In this document: piece after piece, positions 8,761 to 17,156 of the stretch
How positions within the stretch are numbered: position 1 is the stretch's first letter
Layout of the letters: every line of letters starts with the position of its first letter
DNA from: Burkholderia pyrrocinia
GTDB lineage: Bacteria; Pseudomonadota; Gammaproteobacteria; Burkholderiales; Burkholderiaceae
Assembly: GCF_003330765.1 (NCBI RefSeq)
Contig: NZ_CP024903.1
Coordinates: 1,054,001-1,118,000, forward strand
Reading direction: 5' to 3'
Length of the DNA: 64,000 nt
Program-made: the position numbers and the translations under genes
Notes under the pieces: model-generated
Seen by the model: only the letters and a program-made list of their open reading frames with translations
Databases searched by the model: none
What the model was told of the DNA's origin: nothing

Positions 8761-9221
8761 AGATGACGATCATCGAAAAATACTGGGACGATGCGCGCGA
8801 AGGCGACGAATGCGTCAGCCCGCAATACACGGTGACCAAGGCGCGCATCCTCGCGTACGCCGATCTCACCGGCGACCGCACGCCGGTGCACGTGGACGAG
8901 GACTACGCAAACGCCAGCCACTTCGGCTGCCTCGTCGCGCACGGCCTGTTCGGGCTGTCGATCGCGGACGGCCTCAAGACGCAGAGCGACTACCGCTTCC
9001 TGCCCGGCATGTCGCTGGGCTGGAGCTGGGATTTCCTGCTGCCGATCAAGGTTAACGATGTGCTGCACGTGAAGTTTCGAGTCGGCTCCATGCGAACCAG
9101 CAAGAGTCGCCCGGGCTGGGGCATTGTCGTGCTGCCTTCCGAGTTGATCAATCAGGATGACAAAGTGGTTCAACGCGGCGAGCACCGCCTGATGGTGCCG
9201 CGCCGGCCGGGAGCGTTCTGA
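8757..9221 (+). CDS. MaoC-like (hotdog-fold) enoyl-CoA hydratase
   Basis: MaoC-family hydratase/dehydratase of 154 residues. The hydratase-2 active-site region is clear near residues 39-65: DLTGDRTPVHVDEDYA, then HFGCLVAHGLF. The Asp/His dyad acts on (R)-enoyl or hydroxyacyl-CoA thioesters. Its ATG overlaps the previous gene and its stop overlaps the CoA-transferase start (TGATG). Adjacency to a CaiB-type CoA-transferase supports a pathway that goes through CoA thioesters. Confidence 0.85.
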   Translation: MKMTIIEKYWDDAREGDECVSPQYTVTKARILAYADLTGDRTPVHVDEDYANASHFGCLVAHGLFGLSIADGLKTQSDYRFLPGMSLGWSWDFLLPIKVNDVLHVKFRVGSMRTSKSRPGWGIVVLPSELINQDDKVVQRGEHRLMVPRRPGAF

Positions 9222-10432
9222 TGCAGGCCCGTCCTCTCGAAGGTATTCGCGTCGTCGACTACAGCCACTTTCTTGCCGGCCCCTACGTGGGGCGATGCCT
9301 GGCGGCGCTCGGCGCCGAAGTCATCAAGGTCGAGCGCCCGGGCAGTGGCGACGCCGGGCGCCAGCACGCCACCGTGCTCGACGACCAGCAAAGCGGCTAT
9401 TTCCTGCAGCTCAACATGGGCAAGCGCGGCGTGAGCGTCAACATGAAGGACCCGCGCGGCAAGGCATTCATGCAGCGCCTGTGCGACTCGGCGGACGTGT
9501 TCGTCGAGAACTACCGGCCCGGTGCGCTGGACAAGTTGGGGCTCGGCTACGCTGCGTTGTCGGCACGCAATCCGGGCCTGGTGTACTGCTCGATTTCTGC
9601 TTATGGCCACACGGGACCGGACGCGCATCGTGCCGGCTTCGGACTGATTGCCGAAGCCAAAAGCGGGATCATGCAGATGGTCGGCACGCCAGGCGAGCGC
9701 CCTCCGTTGCTGCGCATTTCGCTGGGCGACATGTACACCGGTATTCACGCGGTAGCCGCAATCAACGCCGCATTGCTGGGACGCGCGAAGAGCGGATGCG
9801 GTCAGCACATCGACATGGCGCTGTACGACACGCTGGTGTCGATGCATGAGTACGCGGTGCAGTGCTACACGCTGCAAGGCGCGCTGCCCGAGCAGACGGG
9901 GCACGACATGCCGACCTCGACGCTCTATGGCGTGTTCCGCGCCGCGGACGGCGATCTCGTGATCGCGGCGCAGGTGGACGATTCGTGGAAACGCTTCGCA
10001 GCATTGATCGAATCGCATGGCGGCCCGGCGGGCTTTGGTGCCGACACGCGATTCCACGACAGCGTGGGGCGCAACGCGCATCGGTCGAACATCCTGTCGG
10101 TCGTCGAACCCTGGGTGGCCGCGCGCTCCGTCGCGTCGATCCTGGCATTGCTGGACGGCATCGACGTCCCCTGCGCCAAGGTGCAACGCATCGACGAGGT
10201 ACTGGACGACCCGCAGATCCACGCACGGGGCATGGTGGTCGAGCAGCAGCATCCGCGCTACGGCACGCTGCGCCTGCCCAACCTGCCGTTCCGCTTCTCC
10301 GATTGCGATACGACGATTCGCGACGTCGCGCCCGACCTCGGGCAGCACAACGCCGAGGTGGCGCGCTCGCTGGGCTTCGACCCGGCCGAGATTGACGCGA
10401 TGCAGACCGATGGCGTCCTTTATTCCAAATGA
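9221..10432 (+). CDS. CaiB/BaiF-type (class III) CoA-transferase
   Basis: Family III CoA-transferase of 403 residues that moves CoA between carboxylates through an aspartyl-CoA anhydride. Family blocks are present: VVDYSHFLAGP, GAEVIKVERPG, the NMGKRGVSVNMKD region, VENYRPGAL, and LGDMYTG near residue 170, which carries the expected catalytic Asp. Length is standard. It is the fourth gene of the operon and probably activates the carboxylic acid used or produced by the MaoC hydratase. Its substrate pair is unknown. Confidence 0.9.
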   Translation: MQARPLEGIRVVDYSHFLAGPYVGRCLAALGAEVIKVERPGSGDAGRQHATVLDDQQSGYFLQLNMGKRGVSVNMKDPRGKAFMQRLCDSADVFVENYRPGALDKLGLGYAALSARNPGLVYCSISAYGHTGPDAHRAGFGLIAEAKSGIMQMVGTPGERPPLLRISLGDMYTGIHAVAAINAALLGRAKSGCGQHIDMALYDTLVSMHEYAVQCYTLQGALPEQTGHDMPTSTLYGVFRAADGDLVIAAQVDDSWKRFAALIESHGGPAGFGADTRFHDSVGRNAHRSNILSVVEPWVAARSVASILALLDGIDVPCAKVQRIDEVLDDPQIHARGMVVEQQHPRYGTLRLPNLPFRFSDCDTTIRDVAPDLGQHNAEVARSLGFDPAEIDAMQTDGVLYSK

Positions 10433-10439
10433 GCCCACG

Positions 10440-11273
10440 ATGACTGACCATTACGCGGTGATCGGCAACCCGATCGGACACACGAAATCTCCGCTGATCC
10501 ATGGTCTCTTTGCCGAAGAGACGCAGCAGGATTTGCGCTATACGGCCATCGAGGGGCCGGTCGAGCCGCAGGAGGCCTTTGCCGAGGTGGTGCGGGCGTT
10601 CGCGGCCGCGGGCGGCAAGGGCCTGAACGTGACCGCGCCCTTCAAGCTCAAGGCCTTCGCGATGGCGGACGAACGCAGCGAGCGCGCAACGTTGGCCGGC
10701 GCCGCCAATGCGCTCAAATTCGAAGATGGGCGCGTTCTGGCCGACAACTTCGATGGCATCGGGCTGGTCCGCGATATCGAGGTCAACCTTGGCCTGTCGC
10801 TGACCGGTAAGCGCGTGCTGATGCTCGGCGCCGGTGGCGCAGCGCGCGGCGCATTGCTGCCGTTCCTGGAGGCGTGCCCGGCTGAAATGGTCATCGCAAA
10901 CCGCGACCTGGCCAAAGGACAGGCGCTGGCGGCCCAGGTCGCCGGGCGTGGTGCGCTCGTCGCCTGCGGCTATGCCGATCTCGAACGCATGGGACGCTTC
11001 GACCTGGTGGTCAATGCCACGTCAGCGAGCCTGACCGGCGACCTGCCGCCCGTCCCGCCCGGCGTTTTCAGCCCGAAGGGTACGGCCTACGAGCTTGCCT
11101 ACGGCAAGCGATTGACACCGTTCCTGCGGCTTGCGAGCAATGCAGGCGTACTCGGCGTGGCGGACGGTGTGGGCATGCTGGTCGAACAGGCAGCCGAAGC
11201 CTTCGCCTGGTGGCGCGGCGTGCGCCCCCTAACCAGCGCAGTGATCGACCAGCTCACTATCCCCCTCGACTGA
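10440..11273 (+). CDS. aroE: Shikimate dehydrogenase (AroE) paralogue
   Basis: NADP-type shikimate/quinate dehydrogenase family protein of 277 residues. The substrate-binding NPIGHTKSP block, the catalytic LNVTAPFK lysine (about residue 65) and the cofactor loop GAGGAARG (about 128-135) are present. The usual DNTDG substrate motif reads DNFDG, with Thr replaced by Phe, which suggests a substrate other than shikimate or altered affinity. It follows the CoA-transferase by 7 bases in the operon and is immediately upstream of a broken type II dehydroquinase. That pairing suggests a catabolic hydroaromatic role rather than the housekeeping aromatic pathway. Confidence 0.85.
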   Translation: MTDHYAVIGNPIGHTKSPLIHGLFAEETQQDLRYTAIEGPVEPQEAFAEVVRAFAAAGGKGLNVTAPFKLKAFAMADERSERATLAGAANALKFEDGRVLADNFDGIGLVRDIEVNLGLSLTGKRVLMLGAGGAARGALLPFLEACPAEMVIANRDLAKGQALAAQVAGRGALVACGYADLERMGRFDLVVNATSASLTGDLPPVPPGVFSPKGTAYELAYGKRLTPFLRLASNAGVLGVADGVGMLVEQAAEAFAWWRGVRPLTSAVIDQLTIPLD

Positions 11274-11293
11274 ACGCACGGACCGAGGCAAGA

Positions 11294-11527
11294 ATGAAGA
11301 AGATCCTGATGTTGTATGGCATCAATCACAACATGCTCGGCAAGCGCGATCCCGTGCAGTATGGAACGATCACGCTGGCGTAGATCGACGCCCGGCTGCA
11401 AACGCTGGGCGCGGAGCTGAGTGTGCAGGTGGAATCGTTTCAGACGAATTGCGAAGCTTGCGGCTTGGGGATTCAGCGTTATCTTCTCGCACCGCGCGCA
11501 GCCGCCGCGGAGATCAATGGCGAATGA
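11294..11527 (+). pseudogene. aroQ: Type II 3-dehydroquinate dehydratase remnant
   Basis: Degraded aroQ-like gene. The first 29 codons read MKKILMLYGINHNMLGKRDP and then VQYGTITLA, matching the start of type II dehydroquinases, including the active-site Tyr in the YG pair. An in-frame TAG at 11381 interrupts it. Beyond the stop the same frame resumes similarity (LQTLGAELSVQVESFQTN) to about 11455, after which the family sequence is lost; another stop is at 11525. An intact enzyme would be about 145 residues, so roughly the N-terminal third survives. It directly follows aroE by 20 bases and was probably the operon's last gene. Confidence 0.8.
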
Positions 11528-11846
11528 GTCTCGTGCCGTGACCGGCAGCCTTGCTGCTTTTGCCGTACCTGTTGGCGGAAACGGATGACTGCTCTCAGGT
11601 GTGGGGCGCGTCGCCCGGGCAAGCATCCACGCACATGCCCGAACGACCGAATGTGGCCGAACGCGGCAGTACGAGTTCGGCCCGGCAGTGAGGTATTCGC
11701 ACGATAACGGAACTTCCGTAGCCGCCCCGCTGGACCCTATGCGGAAGAAGATTTCGGCAAGATGTGCAGCTACGGTCAACGCAAATGCGTTGTCAGCAGA
11801 TGGCCGTCGTGAGGCGGTCGCTGCTCTTCAATCTGTCGCGCCAGCG
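11528..11846. other. Gap between aroQ remnant and DUF1059 gene
   Basis: About 320 bases in which I see no credible gene, RNA or strong hairpin. It may contain further decayed sequence from the downstream end of the hydroaromatic operon. Confidence 0.5.
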
Positions 11847-12059
11847 TCACGCTTGACGCGGTGTTTCGACGGGGGGTGTGCCGTCATGAAACAGCGTTTT
11901 CAGCTGTGAACGCAGTTCCGGCGAATCGGCATGCTTGTGAACCGTGACCGCATGCTGGACGGCCGCCTCAAGCAACTCGTCTTCGGAATCCGCGGATAGC
12001 GCAACGGAACAATTCATTTCGCTCGGGAATTCCCGGCAATCGATGTATTTGCGCGACAT
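11847..12059 (-). CDS. DUF1059-family small protein
   Basis: Small cytoplasmic protein of 70 residues with the typical DUF1059 pattern: YIDCREFPSEMNC at the start, ALSADSEDELLEAAVQHAV in the middle (near residues 20-38) and SPELRSQLKTLF near the end. Members are described as predicted metal-binding, and the two conserved cysteines (residues 8 and 17) and a histidine are present. A good GAGGAAGG ribosome-binding site precedes the ATG. It is monocistronic with no functional partner nearby. Confidence 0.8.
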   Translation of the reverse strand: MSRKYIDCREFPSEMNCSVALSADSEDELLEAAVQHAVTVHKHADSPELRSQLKTLFHDGTPPVETPRQA

Positions 12060-12581
12060 GATGCCTTCCTCATACGACAGTAGTCATGGGTCTTGCGTGA
12101 ATGACCGCGCGGGATGCCCCGCGAAGTACATCGGGGACGATTGCGCCTCCTTATCGCGGACGAAATGATTTTGAAAGTATAGGTCGCGCGCAATGAATTC
12201 ACGATAACGCATCGAAATTCATAGCGTTCCGCGTGCGTCGCCCGCACGACGTGCCGAAGATGTCGCCTGCGGTCAAGAATGAAACAGGGATGTAATTAAC
12301 GGCCGACTACATGACTGCCGAAATCCGCACGCGAAGGCCCATTATCTGGGCGGACCGTTCTACTCTGATACCCGCCCTTGGGAATATGATGAATCGATCC
12401 GCAGCAACGAGGCGAGAGTACGTGAAATCTTGGGAGATCGATTTCGTCCGGCAGCCCTGGCTGCGGGGCATGATTGCACGGTCTGTTCTGTCAGTTGGCC
12501 GGAGCCGGCTTGCCGGCGCTTCCCCGATGCATTTACCGTAGCACGTGGCGAAAATCTCTAGAACCGCGACTGGGACGAACC
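12060..12581. other. Non-coding stretch with an unrecognised start-less open frame
   Basis: About 520 bases upstream of the GNAT gene. A plus-strand frame (12283-12561) is open for 92 codons with no start codon; it contains protein-like runs such as AHYLGGPFYSDTRPWEYDES followed by a charged helix. I do not recognise it. It may be the tail of a decayed gene or chance. Nothing else convincing is visible. Confidence 0.35.
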
Positions 12582-13427
12582 ATGGATCAAAGCGGAGACT
12601 TTATCGTGCGCACCATGTCGACCGGCGAGGTGGCCCTGTCGGTCGAATGGGCTGCTGCAGAAGGGTGGAACCCCGGCCGGCATGACCCGCATTGTTTCAG
12701 GGAGGCGGACCCGGCCGGTTTCTTCGTCGGCGTTTGGCACGGCGAGCCGGTCGCGTGCCTCGCCGCCGTCGCCTACGACGAACGCTTTGGCTTCATCGGT
12801 CTCTACATCGTGAAACCCGGGTTTCGCGGCAAAGGCTTCGGCATGCGAATCTGGCAGCACGGCATGCGCTATCTCGGAGACCGCAACGTCGGTCTCGATG
12901 GCGTCGTCGCCCAGCAGGCGAACTACAGGAAGTCCGGGTTCCGGCTCGCGTACCGCAACATCCGCTATCAGGGGCGCGTGGAAGGCATCGGGTGCGCGCA
13001 TGTAGCCGCAGCGGCCGATGTGCCGTTCGAGCAGTTGCTTGCCTACGATCGCCAGTGTTTTCCTGCGGCGCGCGAGCGTTTCGTCTCCGCCTGGATCGCG
13101 CAGCCGGATGCCGTTGCGCTCGCTACAGTCGACGCTGGCCGTGTCGTCGGATACGGTGTCGTGCGCCGCTGCAAGGCGGGGTGCAAGATCGGCCCGCTCT
13201 TCGCCGATGGCGCAGGCGTCGCCACCGGGCTGTTTCGCGCGCTGGCGGCGAGCATGCCCGGCGAGGTCATCGTGCTCGACGTGCCGGAAACGAATCCTGC
13301 GGCCGTCGCGCTGGCGGAACGGCACGGCATGACGAGCGTTTTCGAAACCGCGCGGATGTATACGAAAGACGCGCCCGCGATCGCGATCGATCGCGTGTTT
13401 GGGGTGACGTCGTTTGAGCTGGGGTGA
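12582..13427 (+). CDS. GNAT-family N-acetyltransferase with C-terminal GNAT-like domain
   Basis: Acetyl-CoA-dependent N-acyltransferase of 281 residues. The N-terminal domain carries the acetyl-CoA loop PGFRGKGFGMRIW (about residues 80-92) preceded by the FIGLYIVKP strand. The second half (from about 145) resembles the second domain of YitH-like double-domain acetyltransferases, with a RVVGYGVVRR strand and a terminal VLDVPETNPAAVALAERHGM segment. The substrate is unknown. It ends just before a strong bidirectional terminator shared with the convergent ssuA-like gene. Confidence 0.85.
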   Translation: MDQSGDFIVRTMSTGEVALSVEWAAAEGWNPGRHDPHCFREADPAGFFVGVWHGEPVACLAAVAYDERFGFIGLYIVKPGFRGKGFGMRIWQHGMRYLGDRNVGLDGVVAQQANYRKSGFRLAYRNIRYQGRVEGIGCAHVAAAADVPFEQLLAYDRQCFPAARERFVSAWIAQPDAVALATVDAGRVVGYGVVRRCKAGCKIGPLFADGAGVATGLFRALAASMPGEVIVLDVPETNPAAVALAERHGMTSVFETARMYTKDAPAIAIDRVFGVTSFELG

Positions 13428-13502
13428 TGGGACCAGACGGGGCTGAGCGTTACCGGTCGGCTTCGCGGTGCTTGTGCATTCGAGCAGAACCAAAAAACAA
13501 GG

Positions 13503-13533
13503 CCGGCGGGCAGGGTGCCCGTCGGTTTTTTTT
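13503..13533. terminator. Bidirectional rho-independent terminator
   Basis: A 10-base-pair stem (CCGGCGGGCA with TGCCCGTCGG, one G-U pair) and GGG loop, followed by eight T on the plus strand and preceded by an A-run that gives a T-run on the minus strand. It lies between the convergent GNAT and SsuA-like genes and can serve both. Confidence 0.88.
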
Positions 13534-13557
13534 GCATGCACGCGCGCTGCGTTCGCG

Positions 13558-14538
13558 TTACTTCACCGCGAGCGCCGTCGCCACGCTTTTATCGATCCAC
13601 GCGTGGTCGGCCACGCTCAGTTTCTGCGGAATCAGCTTCGCCGCGTAGAACGCATCGGCCACACCTTGCTGGGCCGCGACGATCCGGTCGTCGAGCGGCA
13701 CCGCGCCGAACGGTACGCGCTTGATCCATGTCTCGACGAGCGGTTGCGGCAGGCCGACCTTCGGCGCGATCAGCGCGGCCGTGTCGGCCGGATGCCCGTT
13801 GACCCACTGGCCCGTCTCGCGCGCCTGCTTCAGGATCGCGCCGACCACGTCGGCATGCTGCTGCGCGAAGTTCCGCGTCGCCTCGTAGAAGTTGTTGGTG
13901 GCCGCGAGCCCCGTGTAATCGGACAGCGTGCGCACCTTCAGCGCGTTCTGCGCGGCCGCGTAGTACGGATCCCAGACGGCCCACGCATCGACGTTGCCGC
14001 TCTCGAATGCGGCGCGCGCGTCGGCCGGCGCGAGATACACGGGGCGGATTTCGTCGTAACGCACACCAGTCTTCTTCAGCGCTTCGAGCAGCAGGTAGTT
14101 CGCGCTCGAGCCTTTCTGCAGCGCGACCTTCTTACCGCGCAGGCCGGCGACCGAACGGATCGGCGAATCGGCCTTCACGAACACGGCTTCGTTGTGCGGC
14201 GCCGGCGGTTCCGCGCCGACATAGACGAACTGCACGCCGGCCGCCTGTGCGAACACGGGTGGCGGCGCGCCCGTATAGCCGAAGTCGATGCTGTTCGCGT
14301 TCAGCGCTTCGAGCAGTTGCGGGCCGGCCGGGAATTCGAACCACTGGACGCCATAGCCGAGCGGCTTGAGCCGCGCTTCGAGCGAGCCTTGCGCCTTGAT
14401 GACCGACAGCAGGCCGGCTTTTTGATAGCCGATGCGCACGATCTTGTCGGCGCCGCCCTGCGCGAAGGCCGACGCGGCGGACAGCGCGACGAGCGTGACG
14501 GCGGCGGTGCGGGTGATCCAGCGGGTAAAACGAATCAT
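13558..14538 (-). CDS. ssuA: SsuA-like sulfonate/nitrate-type ABC substrate-binding protein
   Basis: Periplasmic binding protein of 326 residues with a Sec signal peptide (basic start, hydrophobic core, cleavage after SAASAFA). The mature protein begins with the aliphatic-sulfonate-type IGYQK block and contains KGSSANYLLLEAL and WAVWDPYYAAAQ (near residue 190), typical of SsuA. It would deliver sulfonates or sulfate esters to an ABC permease, but no permease or ATPase gene is adjacent. I chose the ATG that begins the signal peptide; a GGAG lies a few bases before it. A MerR regulator follows on the same strand, upstream of its promoter. Confidence 0.85.
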   Translation of the reverse strand: MIRFTRWITRTAAVTLVALSAASAFAQGGADKIVRIGYQKAGLLSVIKAQGSLEARLKPLGYGVQWFEFPAGPQLLEALNANSIDFGYTGAPPPVFAQAAGVQFVYVGAEPPAPHNEAVFVKADSPIRSVAGLRGKKVALQKGSSANYLLLEALKKTGVRYDEIRPVYLAPADARAAFESGNVDAWAVWDPYYAAAQNALKVRTLSDYTGLAATNNFYEATRNFAQQHADVVGAILKQARETGQWVNGHPADTAALIAPKVGLPQPLVETWIKRVPFGAVPLDDRIVAAQQGVADAFYAAKLIPQKLSVADHAWIDKSVATALAVK

Positions 14539-14662
14539 CGAACGGACTCCATGCGAAACGTCTTCGGGCGAGCGGCCGGTGCCGCTCGGTTGGAAGAATC
14601 GTCGCATGGGCGATCGCGCCCGCAAACGAAGCATTGCGGATATGAATATGACGGCGGCGGCC

Positions 14663-15502
14663 CTATGCTTTGTCGCCGTCGCCTTGCGTATCGGGCGCGC
14701 CGGACTGCCGCGCGGCCTCGTCGCTGAGCTTCTTGTCGAGGATCGTCGCGACGCGGCCGCCGAGATACGCGCTCGCCGCGGTTTCGAGCGCGCGGTTCGT
14801 CTCGCCTTCGACGAACACGGCCGCGAGCGGGCGCAGGCGCCAGATCGCGTCGACCAGTTCGGGCACGTCGGTGGCCGGCGGCAGCGTGCCGGCGTCGTAG
14901 CGGTCGAGCCGCTTCACGACGAGATCGACGAGCAGCCGCGCGATCGCGTCGAAATGCGGCCGCGCGAGGCTGATCACGTCGAGCAGCTCGCGCGGCGGAA
15001 TGCCTTCCTTCGTCATCGCGGCCGCCGCCTCGAGCAGCGCGGGGCTCTTCGCGACGAACGACAGGCCGCGCCGTTCGAGCAGCCCGAGCTCGGTCACGCG
15101 TGACAGCTGCGTGGTCGCCTGCGCGCCGAACATCTGCGCGAGCGCGGCGAGCGAATAGGTTTTCGGCAGTTCATGCGACCAGCGGCCGCCGATCGCGTTT
15201 TCGAGGCCGAGGATCGAGCGCAGGTCGTGGCCTTCGTCGATCGCCTTGATCAGGTCCTGGATGTTCGACAGCGTGTAGCCGCGCGCGAGCAGGTGGTTGA
15301 TCAGCTTCAGGCGCGCGACGTGCGTATCGTCGTAGATGCCGACGCGCCCGCGTTTCTCGGGCGGCGCGAGCAACCCGCGATCCTGGTACGCGCGGACGTT
15401 GCGCACGGTCGTGTCGGACACGCGTGCAAGCTCGTCGACCGTGTACTCGTTGCGGGAATCCGCCGCGGCCTCGTCGGGGGTGGAATGAGTCTGTTTTGAC
15501 AT
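14663..15502 (-). CDS. MerR-family regulator
   Basis: Transcriptional regulator of 279 residues. The N-terminal MerR helix-turn-helix and wing lie at about residues 20-90 (YTVDELARVSDTTVRNVRAY, then RVGIYDDTHVARLKLINHLL). The long C-terminal region (about 110-265) is unlike the short cysteine-bearing dimer tail of metal-sensing MerR proteins, so the effector is probably organic. It lies between the SsuA-like gene and a GNAT gene on the same strand. The target is unknown. Confidence 0.88.
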   Translation of the reverse strand: MSKQTHSTPDEAAADSRNEYTVDELARVSDTTVRNVRAYQDRGLLAPPEKRGRVGIYDDTHVARLKLINHLLARGYTLSNIQDLIKAIDEGHDLRSILGLENAIGGRWSHELPKTYSLAALAQMFGAQATTQLSRVTELGLLERRGLSFVAKSPALLEAAAAMTKEGIPPRELLDVISLARPHFDAIARLLVDLVVKRLDRYDAGTLPPATDVPELVDAIWRLRPLAAVFVEGETNRALETAASAYLGGRVATILDKKLSDEAARQSGAPDTQGDGDKA

Positions 15503-15511
15503 GCGGCCATT

Positions 15512-16072
15512 CTAGCGCGACGCGGCAGGCTCGGGCGAGGCGGGGAGCGTGCGCGCGCCGTCGCCGAGCGGGCGTTGCAGCAGCGCCGTGTCGATCCAGC
15601 GGCCGTGCTTGAAACCGACCGCCTTCAGCATGCCGGCCGGCTCGAAGCCGAACGCGCGATGCAGCGATGTCGAGCCGCCCGTGCCGCCATCGGCGATTAC
15701 CGCGATCATCTGCCGCCACGGGCCGGCTTCGCAACGTGCGATCAAAGCCGCGAGCAGCGCGCGGCCGATCCCACGACCGCGCCACGCGTCGTCGATGTAT
15801 ATCGAATCTTCGATCGTGAAGCGGTATGCGCTGCGCGTGCGGTATGGCGTCGCGTATGCATAGCCGGCCACGCGGCCGTCGCATTCGGCGACGAGATACG
15901 GCAGCCCGTGGCGCAACACCGCGTCGCGGCGCGCGCGCAGTTCGGCGACGTCGGGTGGCGTTTCCTCGAACGATGCGACGCTGTGGTGCACGTGGTGCGC
16001 ATAGATCGCGTGGATCGCATCGAGGTCGGCATCGGTCGCGTCGCGAACGACGCAGGCGGGGGTAGTGGGCAT
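15512..16072 (-). CDS. Phosphinothricin-acetyltransferase-like GNAT enzyme
   Basis: GNAT acetyltransferase of 186 residues, close in layout to the Pat/Bar and methionine-sulfoximine acetyltransferase group. It has the N-terminal RDATDADLDAIHAIY block, HVHHSVASFEE, then YAYATPYRTRSAY and the acetyl-CoA loop DAWRGRGIGRAL (about 93-104), and the terminal GFKHGRWID. Such enzymes inactivate phosphinothricin-like amino acids or acetylate related amines. It sits 9 bases upstream of the MerR gene on the same strand and may be co-transcribed with it. Confidence 0.87.
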   Translation of the reverse strand: MPTTPACVVRDATDADLDAIHAIYAHHVHHSVASFEETPPDVAELRARRDAVLRHGLPYLVAECDGRVAGYAYATPYRTRSAYRFTIEDSIYIDDAWRGRGIGRALLAALIARCEAGPWRQMIAVIADGGTGGSTSLHRAFGFEPAGMLKAVGFKHGRWIDTALLQRPLGDGARTLPASPEPAASR

Positions 16073-16152
16073 GGCGGCGGGCCTGGCGCAATCAAATCGC
16101 TACTATGCCGTCCGCCGGACCGCGTGGCAAAGCCGTTTGCGGTTTCGGCCGC

Positions 16153-17073
16153 TTACAGTCGGCCGTCCGCCGCGTGAACGGCTTCGGCGATCGCATCGGC
16201 GACGCGCTGCACGCGCGGCGACCGGCGCACATCCGGGTGGACGACGAGCCAGATCTCGCGCTCGATGTCGCAATGCGGCGCGGCCGTCAGCTCGACGAGC
16301 GGCGCACCGGCGTGCGCCGCCGGATCGTCGACGAGAAACCTCGGCAGCAGTGCGACGCCGGCCCCCGCCGCGCACGCGCGATGCTGCGCGGCCAGGTCGT
16401 TGGTGATGAACGCGAAACGGCGCCCGGCCGCGAAGCGTTCGAGCCACTGCTGCTGCGGCGTTTGCGCGAGCGCGTCGTCGTAACCGACGAACGGCCAGGT
16501 GTCGGGCGGCGCGTCCGCCCATTCGGGCGACGCGCACAGCGCGAAGCGCATCGTGCCGAGCCGGCGCGCGGCGAGCCCCGGCTCGCTCGGCCGCGACAGC
16601 CGCACCGCGAGATCGGCTTCGCGCGCGTACAGGTTCGCCGCATGCATCTCGCCCATCAGGTCGATCCGCAGCGCCGGCCAGGCACGCTGCGCGCGGGCGA
16701 GCCGTGGCGCGAGGAAATGGCTGGCGAACACCGGCGACGCCGACACGCGCACCACGCCGTCGAGCGCTGCCGCGCCCTGGGCGGCGCGCGCGAATGCATG
16801 CGCGTCGGTTTCGAGGCGCGCGGCGTGCTCGGCGAGGTGCAGCCCTTCGTCGGTCGGCGGCCAGCCGCGCGGCAGCCGGTCGAACAGCCGGATCCCGAGC
16901 GCGGACTCCAGCGCGTCGATGCGCCGCGCGACCGTCGAATGCTGAACCTGCAGCGCCCGGGCGGCGGCCGACAGGCTGCCGCCGCGCATCACCGCGAGGA
17001 AAGTGCGGATGTCGTCCCAGCTCATCGGCAGCGCGGACGCGGGAACAGAATCTAGATCGGTCGAATTTTGCAC
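16153..17073 (-). CDS. LysR-type regulator divergent from quinone oxidoreductase
   Basis: LysR regulator of 306 residues if the GTG at 17073 is used; an ATG 16 codons downstream (MSWDDIRTF) fits the family N-terminus equally well, and neither has a clear ribosome-binding site. The helix-turn-helix is at about 20-65 (GGSLSAAARALQVQHSTVARRIDALE). It belongs to the common branch that regulates a divergently placed oxidoreductase. TCGAATTTTGCAC at the start and TCGATTATGCAC 42 bases away toward qor form a repeated element that could be its site. Confidence 0.9.
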   Translation of the reverse strand: MQNSTDLDSVPASALPMSWDDIRTFLAVMRGGSLSAAARALQVQHSTVARRIDALESALGIRLFDRLPRGWPPTDEGLHLAEHAARLETDAHAFARAAQGAAALDGVVRVSASPVFASHFLAPRLARAQRAWPALRIDLMGEMHAANLYAREADLAVRLSRPSEPGLAARRLGTMRFALCASPEWADAPPDTWPFVGYDDALAQTPQQQWLERFAAGRRFAFITNDLAAQHRACAAGAGVALLPRFLVDDPAAHAGAPLVELTAAPHCDIEREIWLVVHPDVRRSPRVQRVADAIAEAVHAADGRL

Positions 17074-17156
17074 AGTGGATGGGCGATTAACGTGAATTCC
17101 GTTCGATTATGCACGATGGGATGATCGTGTCACTTCATTCGATTGCGAGGAACGTC

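Noticed and set aside
12014..12247. 77-codon minus-strand frame upstream of the DUF1059 gene
   Set aside because: It overlaps the DUF1059 gene, has no good ribosome-binding site and has unremarkable composition.
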